DNA of 64,000 nucleotides from Rhizobium sp. Root274 (GCF_001429245.1 NZ_LMJE01000007.1:349127-413126); one strand, 5' to 3'; numbered from the stretch's first letter, positions 47,165 to 57,924 are shown. The notes: generated by a model not told the origin, from the sequence alone. Numbers and translations are program-made.

Positions 47165-47484
47165 TGTTTTCTCCGCGGAAAAGCCGGGGCGGACGATGGA
47201 AATTGTGGCTTTTCCTTGTTCGTGGTTGCCTTCTCATATCCAGACAGTTTCCGCAGTGCAAACGAATTGCACAAACCATTGAAATGGCTTGAGAGAAATC
47301 CGTGAGCCGAAGACACTGACGAATTGACCTCGTCGATCGATCCGTCTATTGCTCGGCACCTGCACGCAAATTGTCATCAGGGCTTGAAACCGCGCGTCCT
47401 CGCGCGCCCTCGATCTGCAACATAGATGGCCCTGCGACCCTGCCTCGACAAGAGGGCCGGGGCGCGGGCGAACAAGGAACGACC
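47165..47484. promoter_or_regulatory. 320-base divergent region of YqeY and carA
   Basis: No gene is visible. A six-base inverted repeat, GTGCAA-ACGAA-TTGCAC (47258-47274), occurs in the left half. Promoters for both genes must lie here but I cannot place them. I see no riboswitch or attenuator-like leader for carA. Confidence 0.4.
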
Positions 47485-48690
47485 ATGACCGCGACAGCTC
47501 CCTGGACAACCCGCAAGCCGACCGCCCTCCTCGTTCTCGCCGACGGCACGGTTATCGAAGGCCACGGCATCGGCGCAACCGGCAAGGTTCAGGCGGAAGT
47601 CTGCTTCAACACGGCCCTGACCGGCTACGAGGAAATCCTGACTGACCCCTCCTATCTCGGCCAGATCGTCACCTTCACCTTCCCCCATATCGGCAATGTC
47701 GGCACCAATGACGAGGACATCGAGGACCTGACACCCGCTGCCCGTCACGGCGCCGTCGGCACGATCTTCAAGGCCGACATCACCGAGCCCTCGAACTACC
47801 GCGCCGCCTCGCACCTCGATGCCTGGCTGAAGAGCCGCGGCGTCATTGGCCTCTCGGGGGTCGACACCCGCGCGCTGACCGCCTGGATCCGCGAAAACGG
47901 CGCACCGAATGCCGTTATCGCCCATGACCCGAACGGCAATTTCGACATCGAGGCCCTGAAGGCTGAAGCCAAGGCCTGGAGCGGCCTCGAAGGCCTCGAC
48001 CTCGCCAAGGTCGCGACCTCGGGCCAGTCCTCCGTCTGGAGCGAAAAGGACTGGAGCTGGACCGAAGGCCACACCACGCTCGGTGAAGCCGACGCCAAGT
48101 ACCACATCGTTTGCGTCGACTTCGGCGTGAAGCGCAACATCCTGCGCCTCTTCGCCGGCCTTGACTGCAAGGTGACCGTCGTCCCCGCCACCACCTCGGC
48201 GGAAGATATCCTGGCACTCAACCCCGACGGCGTCTTCCTGTCGAACGGTCCTGGCGACCCGGCCGCAACCGGCGAATATGCCGTGCCCGCGATCCAGAAC
48301 CTGATCAAGTCGGACAAGCCGCTCTTCGGCATCTGCCTCGGCCACCAGATGCTGGGCCTGGCGCTTGGCGGCAAGACCGAAAAGATGCACCAGGGCCATC
48401 ATGGCGCGAACCATCCGGTGAAGGACTTCACCACCGGCAAGGTCGAGATCGTCTCGATGAACCACGGCTTCGCGGTCGACTCCAAGTCCCTGCCGGAAAG
48501 TGTTGAAGAGACTCATGTTTCGCTCTTCGACGGCACGAATTGCGGCCTGCGCCTCAAGGGCAAGCCGGTCTTCTCCGTGCAGCATCACCCGGAGGCATCC
48601 CCCGGCCCGCAAGACAGCCACTACCTCTTCCGCCGCTTCATCAACATGGTGCGGGAGACCAAAGGCGAACCGGCACTGGCCGAGCGCTGA
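47485..48690 (+). CDS. carA: Carbamoyl-phosphate synthase small subunit
   Basis: The 401-residue protein hydrolyses glutamine and channels ammonia to CarB for arginine and pyrimidine synthesis. The C-terminal class I glutamine amidotransferase domain has the nucleophile in PLFGICLGHQM, plus VQHHPEASPGPQD supplying the His/Glu. The N-terminal domain covers about residues 1-190. The start MTATAPWTTRK has AAGGAAC upstream. The large subunit gene lies 10 kb away, so the two are not co-transcribed here. Confidence 0.96.
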   Translation: MTATAPWTTRKPTALLVLADGTVIEGHGIGATGKVQAEVCFNTALTGYEEILTDPSYLGQIVTFTFPHIGNVGTNDEDIEDLTPAARHGAVGTIFKADITEPSNYRAASHLDAWLKSRGVIGLSGVDTRALTAWIRENGAPNAVIAHDPNGNFDIEALKAEAKAWSGLEGLDLAKVATSGQSSVWSEKDWSWTEGHTTLGEADAKYHIVCVDFGVKRNILRLFAGLDCKVTVVPATTSAEDILALNPDGVFLSNGPGDPAATGEYAVPAIQNLIKSDKPLFGICLGHQMLGLALGGKTEKMHQGHHGANHPVKDFTTGKVEIVSMNHGFAVDSKSLPESVEETHVSLFDGTNCGLRLKGKPVFSVQHHPEASPGPQDSHYLFRRFINMVRETKGEPALAER

Positions 48691-48715
48691 GACGTATCAG
48701 GCAAAGCGAGATTGG

Positions 48716-48739
48716 CGGCCCGGGTTCATCCCCGGGCCG
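48716..48739. terminator. Terminator overlapping the end of the MATE gene
   Basis: CGGCCCGGG-TTCATC-CCCGGGCCG is a nine-base perfect stem whose loop contains the MATE stop codon. It serves carA on the plus strand and overlaps the last codons of the convergent gene. Confidence 0.65.
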
Positions 48740-50138
48740 TTTGCATTTCATGCCGGACCTTCAGGTAAAAGCGCAGGCATAGCATGACGGCAGCGCTCGC
48801 CAGCCCGACGACAAAGCCGATCCAGATGCCGATACCGCCGACGCCCAGCGGAAATGCCAGCAGCCAGGCCAGCAGGAAGCCGATCGGCCAATAGGCGATC
48901 AGCGCCATGATCATCGGCACGCGCGCGTCTTTGAGACCCCTGAGGAGCCCGCTTGCGATTGCCTGCAGGCCATCCACTAGCTGAAAGATCCCGGCAATTC
49001 CAACCAGCGGCCCGGCATAGGCAAGTACATCCGTTGCGTCGGGCGTATGCTCGTTCAAGAAGGCACCGGCGAGCAGATGCGGGATCGCCATGAACAGGAT
49101 GCCGCCCGTGAGAGACAGGATTGCCGCAATCCCCGTCACGGTGATCGCCGCCCGCACCAGCTCCGCATAATTGCCCCGCCCATGCGCGACCCCGACCCTG
49201 ACGGTCGCCGCCTGTGACAGACCGAGCGGGATCATGAACGCAATCGAGGCAAGCTGCAGCGCAATGCCATGGGCCGCCAGTTCGATCGTGCCGATACGCC
49301 CCATCAGCAGCGACGCGCCGGTGAACAGGCTCACCTCAGCCAGCACGGTGACACTGATCGGCAAACCCAATTGCAGAACCTCGCGGAACGCCTGCCAGTC
49401 CGGCCGCCAGAAGCGGACGAAGAGTTCATAGCGCTTCGTCTCCTCCCGCGTCTGCAGATAGGACACCATGGCAAGAAAGCTCACCCACTGGACAATGACG
49501 GCGACGATGGCCGCCCCCGTCATGCCAAGCGCGGGAAAATCGAAATGGCCGAGCACCAGGCAATAGGCGAGGATGGCATTCAGAACCAGAATACCCAGCG
49601 TCACCCAGAGCACGATGCGCGCCCGGCCGGTCGCACTCACCAGTGCCCGCAAGACGGCAAAGAGCAGCGCCGGCAACAGGCCGAACTGGATGATCCGCAC
49701 GTAGCCCGCCGCAAGTGCTGCCACCTCCGGCTTCTGGCCGAGCGACAGGAGAATGGCTTCGGCATTATAGAACAGCGGCGCCGTCAACAGCGTGTAGAGG
49801 ATCGCCACCCACATGCCCATGCGGATCGACCGGCGCACGGAGATCACGTCACTGCGTCCATAGGCCTGCGCGACCATCGGGATGACCGCCATCGAGAAGC
49901 CGGAGCCGAAGATGAAGATCGTGAAGAAGAACTGCCCGGCTAACACCATTGCGGCAAGCGGCACGGCCCCCAACTGCCCGACGATCACCACATCCGTGGT
50001 ATGAATGCCGAGCTGCGCCAGCTGGGCACCGATCAGCGGCACCCCGAGCGACATCGTCGCCCGGACATGCGAAAGCCAGCTGCCGGCAACGGTAGAAGGA
50101 TTGGCGTGGGAAAAAGCGGTGGCTTGCATGACGGGCAT
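48726..50138 (-). CDS. MATE family efflux transporter
   Basis: The 470-residue inner-membrane protein has about twelve segments. The first half starts MSLGVPLIGAQLAQLGIHTTDVVIVGQLG and the second FREVLQLGLPISVTVLAEVSLF, giving the two-fold NorM-type pattern. MATE carriers export drugs or metabolites in exchange for Na+ or H+. An ATG three codons later (50129) is an equally plausible start; neither has a strong ribosome site. It is divergent from the DUF2938 gene and convergent with carA. Confidence 0.9.
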   Translation of the reverse strand: MPVMQATAFSHANPSTVAGSWLSHVRATMSLGVPLIGAQLAQLGIHTTDVVIVGQLGAVPLAAMVLAGQFFFTIFIFGSGFSMAVIPMVAQAYGRSDVISVRRSIRMGMWVAILYTLLTAPLFYNAEAILLSLGQKPEVAALAAGYVRIIQFGLLPALLFAVLRALVSATGRARIVLWVTLGILVLNAILAYCLVLGHFDFPALGMTGAAIVAVIVQWVSFLAMVSYLQTREETKRYELFVRFWRPDWQAFREVLQLGLPISVTVLAEVSLFTGASLLMGRIGTIELAAHGIALQLASIAFMIPLGLSQAATVRVGVAHGRGNYAELVRAAITVTGIAAILSLTGGILFMAIPHLLAGAFLNEHTPDATDVLAYAGPLVGIAGIFQLVDGLQAIASGLLRGLKDARVPMIMALIAYWPIGFLLAWLLAFPLGVGGIGIWIGFVVGLASAAVMLCLRFYLKVRHEMQTARG

Positions 50139-50414
50139 CCGAACGAAAAAAGCCGCTTCCAGACAGGGGCTGGTCGCGGCATGTATAGGAGCGATAGGAG
50201 AAGCCCTCACAACCGGCAAGCGGAATTCACCACTGTGCAATTTAATTCGTCAAGACTTCACATAATTTGATGAAATTTGAGGCAGACAGCGCTCTGCTCC
50301 TTTCACCGATGGTGATCACGTGGCTCTCAGTGGGAAAACACCAGAGCCTCTTTCCTGCGGCCCCACCCTACGCCTATGCTGCCATCGATACTCCTCTTAG
50401 AGAACGGCTTCCAA

Positions 50415-50894
50415 ATGTTTGAATTGATCTGGCGCGGCGTCATCATCGGCGCGGGCGCAACCGTTGCGATGGACCTCTGGGCCATCCTGCTCAGCACGTT
50501 CTTTGGCCAACCGAAAGCGAATTGGGCGCCAGTCGGTCGCTGGTTCTATCATTTGAAGAACGGCAGGGTCTTTCACGAGAGCATCGCAGACGCAGCCCCC
50601 TATCGCCACGAAATGGCGCTCGGTTGGATCAGCCATTATGCCGTCGGCATCCTCTATGGCGTGGTGCTCGTTCTGATCATGGGCCCGCAATGGTTGGCGC
50701 AACCGACTTTTCTGCCGGCCTGGATCTGGGCCATCATCACCGTCGCCGCCGGATGGTTCCTCCTCCAGCCGGGGCTTGGCATCGGCTGGGCCGCCTCCAA
50801 AACGCCGAACCCGAACAAGGTCCGCGCCATGAACCTCATTGCCCACACGGTCTTCGGCCTAGGCCTCTGGCTGACGGCCCTTCTGATCCGCTGA
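50415..50894 (+). CDS. DUF2938 membrane protein
   Basis: The 159-residue protein has four hydrophobic helices and the DUF2938 features MDLWAILLSTFFG near 20, HESIADAAPYRHEMALGWISHYAVG near 56 and QPGLGIGWAASKTPNPNKVRAMNLIAHTVFGLGLWL near the C-terminus. The conserved histidines suggest a bound metal or proton path, but the function is unknown. An ATG 13 codons upstream gives a longer version; the chosen start matches the family length. Confidence 0.82.
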   Translation: MFELIWRGVIIGAGATVAMDLWAILLSTFFGQPKANWAPVGRWFYHLKNGRVFHESIADAAPYRHEMALGWISHYAVGILYGVVLVLIMGPQWLAQPTFLPAWIWAIITVAAGWFLLQPGLGIGWAASKTPNPNKVRAMNLIAHTVFGLGLWLTALLIR

Positions 50895-50900
50895 ACGCGA

Positions 50901-50929
50901 AGACCGGCGCACTTGAAGGCCGCCGGTCT
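50901..50929. terminator. Hairpin between DUF2938 and metallopeptidase genes
   Basis: AGACCGGC pairs with GCCGGTCT around a 13-base loop, followed by CTTG. The genes on both sides converge here. Confidence 0.5.
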
Positions 50930-50941
50930 CTTGTCGCCGCC

Positions 50942-51865
50942 TCAGATGTTGCCCGAGAACGTATCGCAGGCGCTGACATTGCCGCTGTCGTAACCGCGCT
51001 TGAACCATGTCATGCGCTGGGCAGAGGTGCCATGGTTGAAGGCATCCGGCACGACATAGCCCTGGCTGCGCTTCTGCAGCGTGTCGTCGCCGATCTGCTG
51101 AGCGGCATTGAGCGCCTCCTCCAGGTCCCCGTTAGACAGAATGCCCTCCTTGTCGGCAGACTTGGCCCAGATGCCGGCGTAACAATCTGCCTGCAATTCC
51201 ACCCGCACGGACATCTGGTTGGCCTCGCGCTCACCCATCGCCTGTCGCTGGCGATTGAACTCCGGCAACACGCCCGTGAGGTTCTGCACGTGATGGCCAA
51301 CCTCATGCGCGATCACATAGGCCTGGGCGAAATCGCCGGCGGCGTTGAACTGATCGGACAACTGCCGGAAGAAGGCGGTGTCGAGATAAACCTTGCGATC
51401 GCCAGGACAATAGAACGGACCAGTGGCGGAGGAAGCCTGACCGCAAGCAGACCGCGTCGTCCCGTCGAACAGAACGAGCTTCGGCTCCTCATAGGTCTCG
51501 CCGGACTGCTTGAAGATCCCGTTCCATGTCGTCTCGGTCTCGGCGAGAACCGTGCGGACGAAGGCCGTCATCTCGTCATTCGCCGGGCCGGCAGGTCGGC
51601 TGCCGACCTGTTGCTCATAGCCGGATCCACTGGAGACATTGCCCTCGCTCAGCACCTGGAGCATGTCGATGCCCATGGCCTTCAGCACGAAATAGATGAC
51701 GGCGAGAAAGATGATGGTGCCGATGCTGAGGCCACCGCCCCGTCTCCCGCCCATGGGGATCTGAATGCCGGAGCGACCAAACGGGTTGCGACCGAAGCCA
51801 CCCCCGGAGGATTGCCCCCGCCGATCCTCAATATTGTCCGACTGACGACGGCCCTTCCATTCCAT
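50942..51865 (-). CDS. Neutral zinc metallopeptidase (YpfJ family)
   Basis: The 307-residue protein is of the putative neutral zinc metallopeptidase family (zincin-like, YpfJ). A Gly/Arg-rich N-terminus precedes one membrane helix (LSIGTIIFLAVIYFVLKAMG, about 46-65). The periplasmic domain contains the metal site AHEVGHHVQNL near residue 186, and the third ligand is probably the Glu in ELQADCYAG near 224. FYCPGDRKVYLDTAFF near 151 is characteristic. Substrates are unknown. GAGAGGGGAAC precedes the ATG. Confidence 0.9.
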   Translation of the reverse strand: MEWKGRRQSDNIEDRRGQSSGGGFGRNPFGRSGIQIPMGGRRGGGLSIGTIIFLAVIYFVLKAMGIDMLQVLSEGNVSSGSGYEQQVGSRPAGPANDEMTAFVRTVLAETETTWNGIFKQSGETYEEPKLVLFDGTTRSACGQASSATGPFYCPGDRKVYLDTAFFRQLSDQFNAAGDFAQAYVIAHEVGHHVQNLTGVLPEFNRQRQAMGEREANQMSVRVELQADCYAGIWAKSADKEGILSNGDLEEALNAAQQIGDDTLQKRSQGYVVPDAFNHGTSAQRMTWFKRGYDSGNVSACDTFSGNI

Positions 51866-51938
51866 GATGTTCCCCTCTCCGGCTGTTGCCGTCGTCAACG
51901 CCATATCAGCTTAAAGCGTTCCATCGCGTCATCAAGCT

Positions 51939-52607
51939 TTAGCTGTTGGAATAGCCGTATTCCCCGCCGCGCCCCAGCGCCCGCTGATAGGCGGGACGGG
52001 CTCGGATGCGCTCCATCCAGCCGCGAAGCGCTGCTTTGTCCTGTCCCTTGTCGATGCGGGTCATGCCGGCCTCGACCGGAAAACTCATGGCGATATCGGC
52101 TGCCGAAAACTCCTTCCCCGCAAACCATCCCTCCTTGGCGACTTCCGCAATCCAGAGCGACAGGTGATCGGAAAGTTGCGGATCGATCAGCTTCGTCGCC
52201 ACCCCTTGAGCGATCATCTTTGCCACCGGCCGGATGAAGAATGGCACCTGCCCCGGAATGCGCGCAAAGATCAGTTTCATCACGAGAAGCGGCATGGCCG
52301 AGCCCTCCGCATAATGCATCCAGTAGCGATAGCGCAGCCGCGCATCCGTGCCCTCCGGCGGACGCAAGCTCTCGCCGCCGTAGGTCTCGATCAGATACTC
52401 CATGATCGCGCCGCTTTCGGCGATGATCCGGCCGCCATCCTCGATGACAGGCGACTTGCCGAGCGGATGGATCGCCTTCAATTCCTCAGGCGCCCTGTAC
52501 TCTTTCGTCCGGTGATAGACCTTGACCTGGTAGTCGAGACCCAGCTCCTCCAGCAGCCACAGGATGCGGTGCGCGCGGGAATTGTCGAGGTAATGCACAG
52601 TGATCAT
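51939..52607 (-). CDS. Glutathione S-transferase
   Basis: The 222-residue cytoplasmic protein has a thioredoxin-fold N-terminal domain with the glutathione site SRAHRILWLLEELGL (residues 10-24) and the ESGAIMEYL motif near 64, followed by a helical C-terminal domain. A serine at the active-site position makes a beta/theta-type enzyme likely. It may detoxify electrophiles, but the substrate is unknown. A start five codons earlier at 52622 is possible. It is divergent from the Zn-alcohol dehydrogenase gene. Confidence 0.88.
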   Translation of the reverse strand: MITVHYLDNSRAHRILWLLEELGLDYQVKVYHRTKEYRAPEELKAIHPLGKSPVIEDGGRIIAESGAIMEYLIETYGGESLRPPEGTDARLRYRYWMHYAEGSAMPLLVMKLIFARIPGQVPFFIRPVAKMIAQGVATKLIDPQLSDHLSLWIAEVAKEGWFAGKEFSAADIAMSFPVEAGMTRIDKGQDKAALRGWMERIRARPAYQRALGRGGEYGYSNS

Positions 52608-52778
52608 CGGAAAGCGTCCCATTGGCAGAGACTTGCCTATCTAGCGCCGGCAAGTCGATCCGTCGACCGCAAGCGCCGTGTTTTGCATCCGCCCACCCCA
52701 TCAGATTTATGGATTGGCAGCGCTTTGTTCCACATGCAAGTATCGCCCGGGGGCGATTCAAGTTTGGAGGAGAATTCA

Positions 52779-53804
52779 ATGAAAGCCATGCGGCTCGAGG
52801 GTGTCGGGCAGTTGTTCACGCGCGAGGTGGACAAGCCGATGCCCGGACCGGAGGATCTGTTGGTGCGCGTCGAGGCCTGCGGCGTCTGCGGCACCGATCG
52901 TCACCTGTTCCACGGTGAATTCCCCTCGAAGCCACCCGTGACGCTCGGCCATGAGTTCTCCGGCATCATCGAGGCCATCGGACCGCAGGTCAGCGGCTTT
53001 GCTATCGGTGATCGCATTACCGGCGATCCGAACATCGCCTGTGGCCGCTGCAGCCACTGCGTCAACGGCCGGGTCAATCTCTGCCGCAATCTGCAGGCGA
53101 TCGGCATCGCCCGTGACGGCGGTTTTGCCGACTACGTGATCGTGCCGCAGAAACAGGCCTTCCTGCTGCCTCCAGATCTCAACCCGATGTTCGGCGCCTT
53201 CTGCGAACCACTCGCCTGCTGCCTGCACGGCATCGACCTTTCCGAGATCAAGGCGGGCTCCTCCGTCGTCGTGCTCGGCGGCGGCGTGATTGGCCTGCTG
53301 ACCGTGCAGCTCGCACGACTTGCCGGCGCCAGCACCGTCATTTTGTCCACCCGTCAGGCCTCGCGCCGCGAACTCGCAGAACAGCTCGGCGCGACCGGAA
53401 GCGTCGATCCCTCGGCATCGGATATCATCGAAGCCATCACTGGCCCGGCAGGCCTTGTCCCCGGCGGGGTCGACGTGGTGCTCGAATGTGCAGGGGTCGG
53501 CGAGACGGTGCAGCAGGCGATGAAACTGGTGCGCCCCGGCGGCACCGTCGTCATCCTCGGCGTCATGGCCCAGGGCGAAAAGATCGAGATCGAACCCTTC
53601 GACCTGCTCTTCCGCGAGGTGAAGGTTGTCACGTCGTTCCTCAACCCCTTCACCCATCGCCGGGCCGCCGATCTGATCGCGTCAGGCACGATCGAAGTTG
53701 AGCGGCTGATTTCTCGCAAGGTCTCGCTCGATGAGGCTCCGGCGGTTGTATCCAACCCGCCGGGCCGAGGTGAGGTCAAGGTTCTGGTGGTCCCGGGACT
53801 GTAA
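52779..53804 (+). CDS. Zinc alcohol dehydrogenase, sorbitol/threonine dehydrogenase-like
   Basis: This 341-residue MDR enzyme has Cys37 and His58-Glu59 (GHEF) as catalytic zinc ligands, structural-zinc cysteines Cys88, Cys91, Cys94 and Cys102, and a GGGVIG nucleotide turn near 173. It oxidises a secondary alcohol of a polyol or amino acid type. GGAGGAG precedes the ATG. The last 29 bases overlap the 3' end of the convergent amidase gene. A hairpin after its stop lies inside the amidase coding region. Confidence 0.9.
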   Translation: MKAMRLEGVGQLFTREVDKPMPGPEDLLVRVEACGVCGTDRHLFHGEFPSKPPVTLGHEFSGIIEAIGPQVSGFAIGDRITGDPNIACGRCSHCVNGRVNLCRNLQAIGIARDGGFADYVIVPQKQAFLLPPDLNPMFGAFCEPLACCLHGIDLSEIKAGSSVVVLGGGVIGLLTVQLARLAGASTVILSTRQASRRELAEQLGATGSVDPSASDIIEAITGPAGLVPGGVDVVLECAGVGETVQQAMKLVRPGGTVVILGVMAQGEKIEIEPFDLLFREVKVVTSFLNPFTHRRAADLIASGTIEVERLISRKVSLDEAPAVVSNPPGRGEVKVLVVPGL

Positions 53805-55368
53805 AGCTTGCAGCGGAAGGTGTGCCCGCGCTTAAAAGCGCGGGCCGCCTGTCCTTCCAGGGCCGCGCCTGCTCCAACTGTCCGGCAAGCGAATACAGCG
53901 TCTCCTCGTCGGCAAAGCGGCCAACAAATTGCATGCCGATCGGCAGCCCCTCCTTCGACCAGCCAATCGGCACCGACATCGCCGGCTGCCCGGTGACGTT
54001 GAAGACAGGCGTCCACGGAATGAATTCGAAGGTCTGCGCCGCCAACTGCTCGGCAATGCCGAGCTTCTTCAACAGCCAGCCGCCGCCAACATAACCCAGC
54101 ACATTGAGCAGCGCCTTTTCCGCAGCAGACGGCTGCAGCGCCCCGATTTTCACCGGAAGCGACGAGAGCACAGGGGTCATCAGCACGTCGTAACTGGTGA
54201 AGAAGCCTAAGACCGAACGGCTGGCAAGTTTGAGATAGCGGTGTGCGGCAACCAGCTCGGCCGCCGAGAATCCATCTCCGAGCAGCCCCATTCCGAACGA
54301 CGACGCGTCATAGTCAGCCGGGCGGATACTGAGACCAAAGGTCTTCGCTGTGAATTCGATATCGGCCCGCAACTCGCCGGCCAAAGCAGTGAGAAACGCC
54401 ATCGAGAAGGCCTCACGGTCGACCGGCGGTGCGGCCTCCACCACCTCGTGCCCCAGATCCGTCAACAAGGAGACGGCCTCATCGAAAGCCGCAAGAACCT
54501 CCGGCGACACCGCCTTGCCCAGCATAGGCGCCTTGGAGACGGCGATTTTCAGTCGCCCCGGCATCCGGGAGACGGCTTCGAGATAGGACCCGGCGAACAC
54601 CGGCAGCGGATGCGGCGATCCGACATCCGGCCCATGGGTGGCATCGAGCACGGCGGCACTATCGCGCACCGAGCGCGTCAGCACGTGTTCGACGGCAAAG
54701 CCCGACCAGGCTTCCCCGATGAACGGACCGGCAGGCGTGCGGCCTCGCGTCGGCTTCATCCCGAAGATACCGCAGGCTGAAGCAGGGATGCGGATCGATC
54801 CGCCGCCATCGCCACCCGATGCGATCGGCACCATGCCGCTTGCAACCGCCGCCGCCGATCCACCAGACGAACCGCCGGGCGTGCGGCTCACATCCCAGGG
54901 ATTGTGTGCCGGCCCGCTTGCGCCTGACTCGGTATAGGGTGTCAATCCGAATTCCGGCGTGTTCGTCCGGCCGGCAATCACAAGGCCCGCCGCTTGCCAG
55001 CGCCGAACCAGCTCGCTGTCGCCCCGCGCCACCTGCCCTGCCCAGAGACGGTTGCCATTGCCTGTCGGCACGCCGTCGATCTGCGCCAGGAGATCCTTGA
55101 CCAGAAACGGGACGCCAGAAAGCGGTCCGTCGCCCACTCCGGCGGCAAGGCGATTGCGGGCGCGCTCAAAGAGCGGCCGCACGACGGCATTGAGCGAAGG
55201 ATTAACCGCTTCGATCCGCGCAATCGCGGCCTCCAGCACTTCACCGGCAGACACGTCGCCGCGGCGGATCAGCTCCGCCAGTCCAAGCCCGTCGTAGTCA
55301 GCGTAAGCCTGAAACATCTCTCCCCCCGCCGTCATCTCAGTTGCGCCACCATCGGGAGAAACGCTCAT
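53776..55368 (-). CDS. Amidase signature family protein
   Basis: The 530-residue enzyme hydrolyses an amide; family members include nicotinamidase-like, aryl-acylamidase and GatA-type enzymes. The Ser-cisSer-Lys triad is Lys91 (PFLVKDL), Ser167 ([10 protein letters not shown]) and Ser191 (GGGSIRIPA). The amidase signature region covers about 85-205. Alternative starts at codons 12 and 18 are plausible; the last gives the usual family N-terminus ([12 protein letters not shown]). Its tail overlaps the convergent dehydrogenase by 29 bases. The substrate is unknown; GatA identity is unlikely because no gatB/gatC is adjacent. Confidence 0.85.
   Translation of the reverse strand: MSVSPDGGATEMTAGGEMFQAYADYDGLGLAELIRRGDVSAGEVLEAAIARIEAVNPSLNAVVRPLFERARNRLAAGVGDGPLSGVPFLVKDLLAQIDGVPTGNGNRLWAGQVARGDSELVRRWQAAGLVIAGRTNTPEFGLTPYTESGASGPAHNPWDVSRTPGGSSGGSAAAVASGMVPIASGGDGGGSIRIPASACGIFGMKPTRGRTPAGPFIGEAWSGFAVEHVLTRSVRDSAAVLDATHGPDVGSPHPLPVFAGSYLEAVSRMPGRLKIAVSKAPMLGKAVSPEVLAAFDEAVSLLTDLGHEVVEAAPPVDREAFSMAFLTALAGELRADIEFTAKTFGLSIRPADYDASSFGMGLLGDGFSAAELVAAHRYLKLASRSVLGFFTSYDVLMTPVLSSLPVKIGALQPSAAEKALLNVLGYVGGGWLLKKLGIAEQLAAQTFEFIPWTPVFNVTGQPAMSVPIGWSKEGLPIGMQFVGRFADEETLYSLAGQLEQARPWKDRRPALLSAGTPSAASFTVPGPPEP
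53824..53845 (+). terminator. Hairpin inside the end of the amidase gene
   Basis: GCCCGCGCTT-AA-AAGCGCGGGC is a perfect 10-bp stem 20 bases past the dehydrogenase stop, within the last codons of the convergent amidase gene. Confidence 0.5.
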
Positions 55369-55520
55369 CCTGACAAGGGCGCCGGCAACATAACCGTTCA
55401 GTCGAATATAAAGGACTACTTAACCATCGACGGGTAGATTCCAGCTTGGATTCGGCTGCGCGCCGATACGGCGACGCCTGCCGTCGCCATGCTGATAAAA
55501 GGCTAATAAGGGAACGGCCC

Positions 55521-57899
55521 ATGCTCTTCAAATCCGCCACGAGCCGGAACATCTTTTCCACCGTCGGGCTCGGTGTCGTCACCACAATTGCCGTTGCCGC
55601 AACGCTGCTCGGCCTCACCTATGGCCACATCCGCAGTGCCGGTATCAACCAAATGCATATGGCCGCCTCCAATGCCGCAGCCGAAATCGAGCAGAGCCTG
55701 CGCGTTGGCCACCAGATGGTCGAGGGCATGGAAACCGCGATCATGGCCCTGCGTGCCAACGGGCAGGCCGATCGCGCCACCGTCATGGCCGTGATGCAGC
55801 AGGCATTGGAAGCCTATCCCGGTTCGATCGGCGTTTCGACGGGCTGGGAGCCTGACGCTTTCGACGGCAAGGACAAGGATTTTGTCGGCAAGCCGGCCCA
55901 TGACCAGACTGGTCGTTTCGTTCCCTATATTTACCGTGCCGGCGGCGCCATCAAGACCGATGTGCTGCTCGACTATGACAAGCCTGGTATTGGCGATTAC
56001 TATCAGTTGCCGGTCAAGACCGGCAAACCGGCCCTGCTCGAACCTTACATCTATCCGGTGGATGGCAAGGACGTCCTGATGACCACCATTTCGGTTCCCG
56101 TCTTCGATGCGGGCAAAGCGGTCGGGTATGTCGGCGCCGACATCGATCTCGACAACACCGCAGCCGATCTGGCGTCCAACCGTCCGCTCGGTGATGGCTA
56201 TATCGCCCTCCTCTCTTCTGCCAACGCCTTTGTCAGCCATCCGGAGAAGGATGTCATGGGCAAGGCACTCAAGGACAGCGGGGTCGACGTCGCAGGTTGG
56301 CAAGCCGTCCTGAAAACCCCCGGCACGGTGGGGACCATCACGGACAAAGACGGCGTCGAGCGCATGGCAATTGCCGTTCCGATCGAACCCTTCGAAGGGG
56401 CAACGTGGAAGGTCGTGGTCGCCGTCCCGAGCGCAACTGTGCTTGGCGCCCTCACCCAGACCGTCTGGACCTCCGTCCTCGTGATCGCCGGTGCCACCGT
56501 CTTCCTAGTCCTCGTCGGCTGGCTGCTCGCCCGCGGCTTCATCGGCCGCATCAATCGGGTCATCGATCAGACAACCCGCATCGCTTCGGGCGATCTCAAC
56601 GTCGAACTGACGGACAAGGAACGGGGCGACGAGATCGGCGACCTCTCGCGCTCACTGGGCATCCTCCTGGAGAGCAACCGCAAGAAGGTTGAACTGGAAG
56701 CAGAGGCCCAGGCCCGCTTCGAGCAGGAAGAAATCGAACGCGTCGAACGCTCCAAGGGGCACAAGGCGCGCGAAGAGGAAATCCGCTTCGTCGTCGACGA
56801 ACTGCGCGCCGGCCTCGCCCGTCTCTCCGACGGCGACATGACCGTCCGCCTGGAAAAACCCTTCTCGCCGGCTCTCGACGAGATCCGCGGCAACTTCAAC
56901 GATTCGATCGAAAAACTGCGCGCAGCCCTCGTCTCCTTCAGCGAAAACGCGACCACCATCGAAAATGGCTCCAACGAAATCCGCGCCGCCGCAGACGATC
57001 TCGCCCGCCGCACCGAACAGCAGGCCGCCTCCGTCGAACAGACTTCGGCCGCCCTGTCGCAGATCACCCGCTCGGTCAAGGAATCGACCCAGCGCGCCGA
57101 GGATGCCGGCCTGCAGGTCAGCCGCACGAAGGAAAGTGCCGAGCATTCCGGCGAGGTGGTGCGTTCCGCGATCGACGCCATGAGCGCGATCGAGCAGTCC
57201 TCGCAGTCGATCTCCAACATCATCGGCGTCATCGATGAAATCGCCTTCCAGACCAACCTGCTCGCCTTGAACGCCGGTGTCGAAGCGGCGCGCGCCGGTG
57301 AAGCCGGCAAGGGTTTTGCCGTCGTTGCCCAGGAAGTACGTGAACTCGCCCAGCGCTCGGCCAACGCCGCCAAGGAGATCAAGGGCCTGATTACCGCCTC
57401 CGGCGACCAGGTGAAGCATGGCGTCTCGCTCGTCGACCAGACCGGCGAAGCGCTGTCGGCCATCGTCGCCGAGGTTCAGCAGATCAACACCAATGTCCAG
57501 GCAATCGTCGAAGCCGCTCGCGAACAGTCGACGGGCCTCCACGAGATCAATGCCGCCGTCAACATCATGGACCAGGGCACCCAGAAGAACGCCGCCATGG
57601 TCGAAGAGACCAATGCGGCTTCGCATACGCTGGTGTCGGAAGTGCAGTCGCTGTCCTCGCGTCTCGCTCAGTTCAACCTCGGCCAGGCCTCGGCCAACCG
57701 ACAAGCCCCCGCCCATTCTGGCGCAAACAGCAGCCCATCGCGCTCGGCGTCGCCCCACACCCCCGCCTCCGCACGCCCGGCACCAGTTGCCGCAACCGCG
57801 CGTCCGGTCGCATCTCCCGCCCGCGCGCTCGCCGGAAAGATCGCCTCCGCTATGGGCGCCAAACCGGCCCCGAGCGGCGCGGAATGGGAAGAGTTCTGA
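55521..57899 (+). CDS. Methyl-accepting chemotaxis protein with CheR-tether pentapeptide
   Basis: The 792-residue chemoreceptor has an N-terminal membrane helix ([15 protein letters not shown]), a periplasmic double-Cache sensor (about 40-315), a second membrane helix near 322-348, two HAMP domains (about 350-400 and 430-485) and a long signalling domain with the hairpin tip near [23 protein letters not shown]. The C-terminus EWEEF fits the xWxxF pentapeptide that docks CheR. It senses a small organic ligand for flagellar taxis. AAGGGAA supports the start. No che genes are adjacent. Confidence 0.93.
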   Translation: MLFKSATSRNIFSTVGLGVVTTIAVAATLLGLTYGHIRSAGINQMHMAASNAAAEIEQSLRVGHQMVEGMETAIMALRANGQADRATVMAVMQQALEAYPGSIGVSTGWEPDAFDGKDKDFVGKPAHDQTGRFVPYIYRAGGAIKTDVLLDYDKPGIGDYYQLPVKTGKPALLEPYIYPVDGKDVLMTTISVPVFDAGKAVGYVGADIDLDNTAADLASNRPLGDGYIALLSSANAFVSHPEKDVMGKALKDSGVDVAGWQAVLKTPGTVGTITDKDGVERMAIAVPIEPFEGATWKVVVAVPSATVLGALTQTVWTSVLVIAGATVFLVLVGWLLARGFIGRINRVIDQTTRIASGDLNVELTDKERGDEIGDLSRSLGILLESNRKKVELEAEAQARFEQEEIERVERSKGHKAREEEIRFVVDELRAGLARLSDGDMTVRLEKPFSPALDEIRGNFNDSIEKLRAALVSFSENATTIENGSNEIRAAADDLARRTEQQAASVEQTSAALSQITRSVKESTQRAEDAGLQVSRTKESAEHSGEVVRSAIDAMSAIEQSSQSISNIIGVIDEIAFQTNLLALNAGVEAARAGEAGKGFAVVAQEVRELAQRSANAAKEIKGLITASGDQVKHGVSLVDQTGEALSAIVAEVQQINTNVQAIVEAAREQSTGLHEINAAVNIMDQGTQKNAAMVEETNAASHTLVSEVQSLSSRLAQFNLGQASANRQAPAHSGANSSPSRSASPHTPASARPAPVAATARPVASPARALAGKIASAMGAKPAPSGAEWEEF

Positions 57900-57924
57900 A
57901 CTCCCCAAGCGCAACCGATGACGA

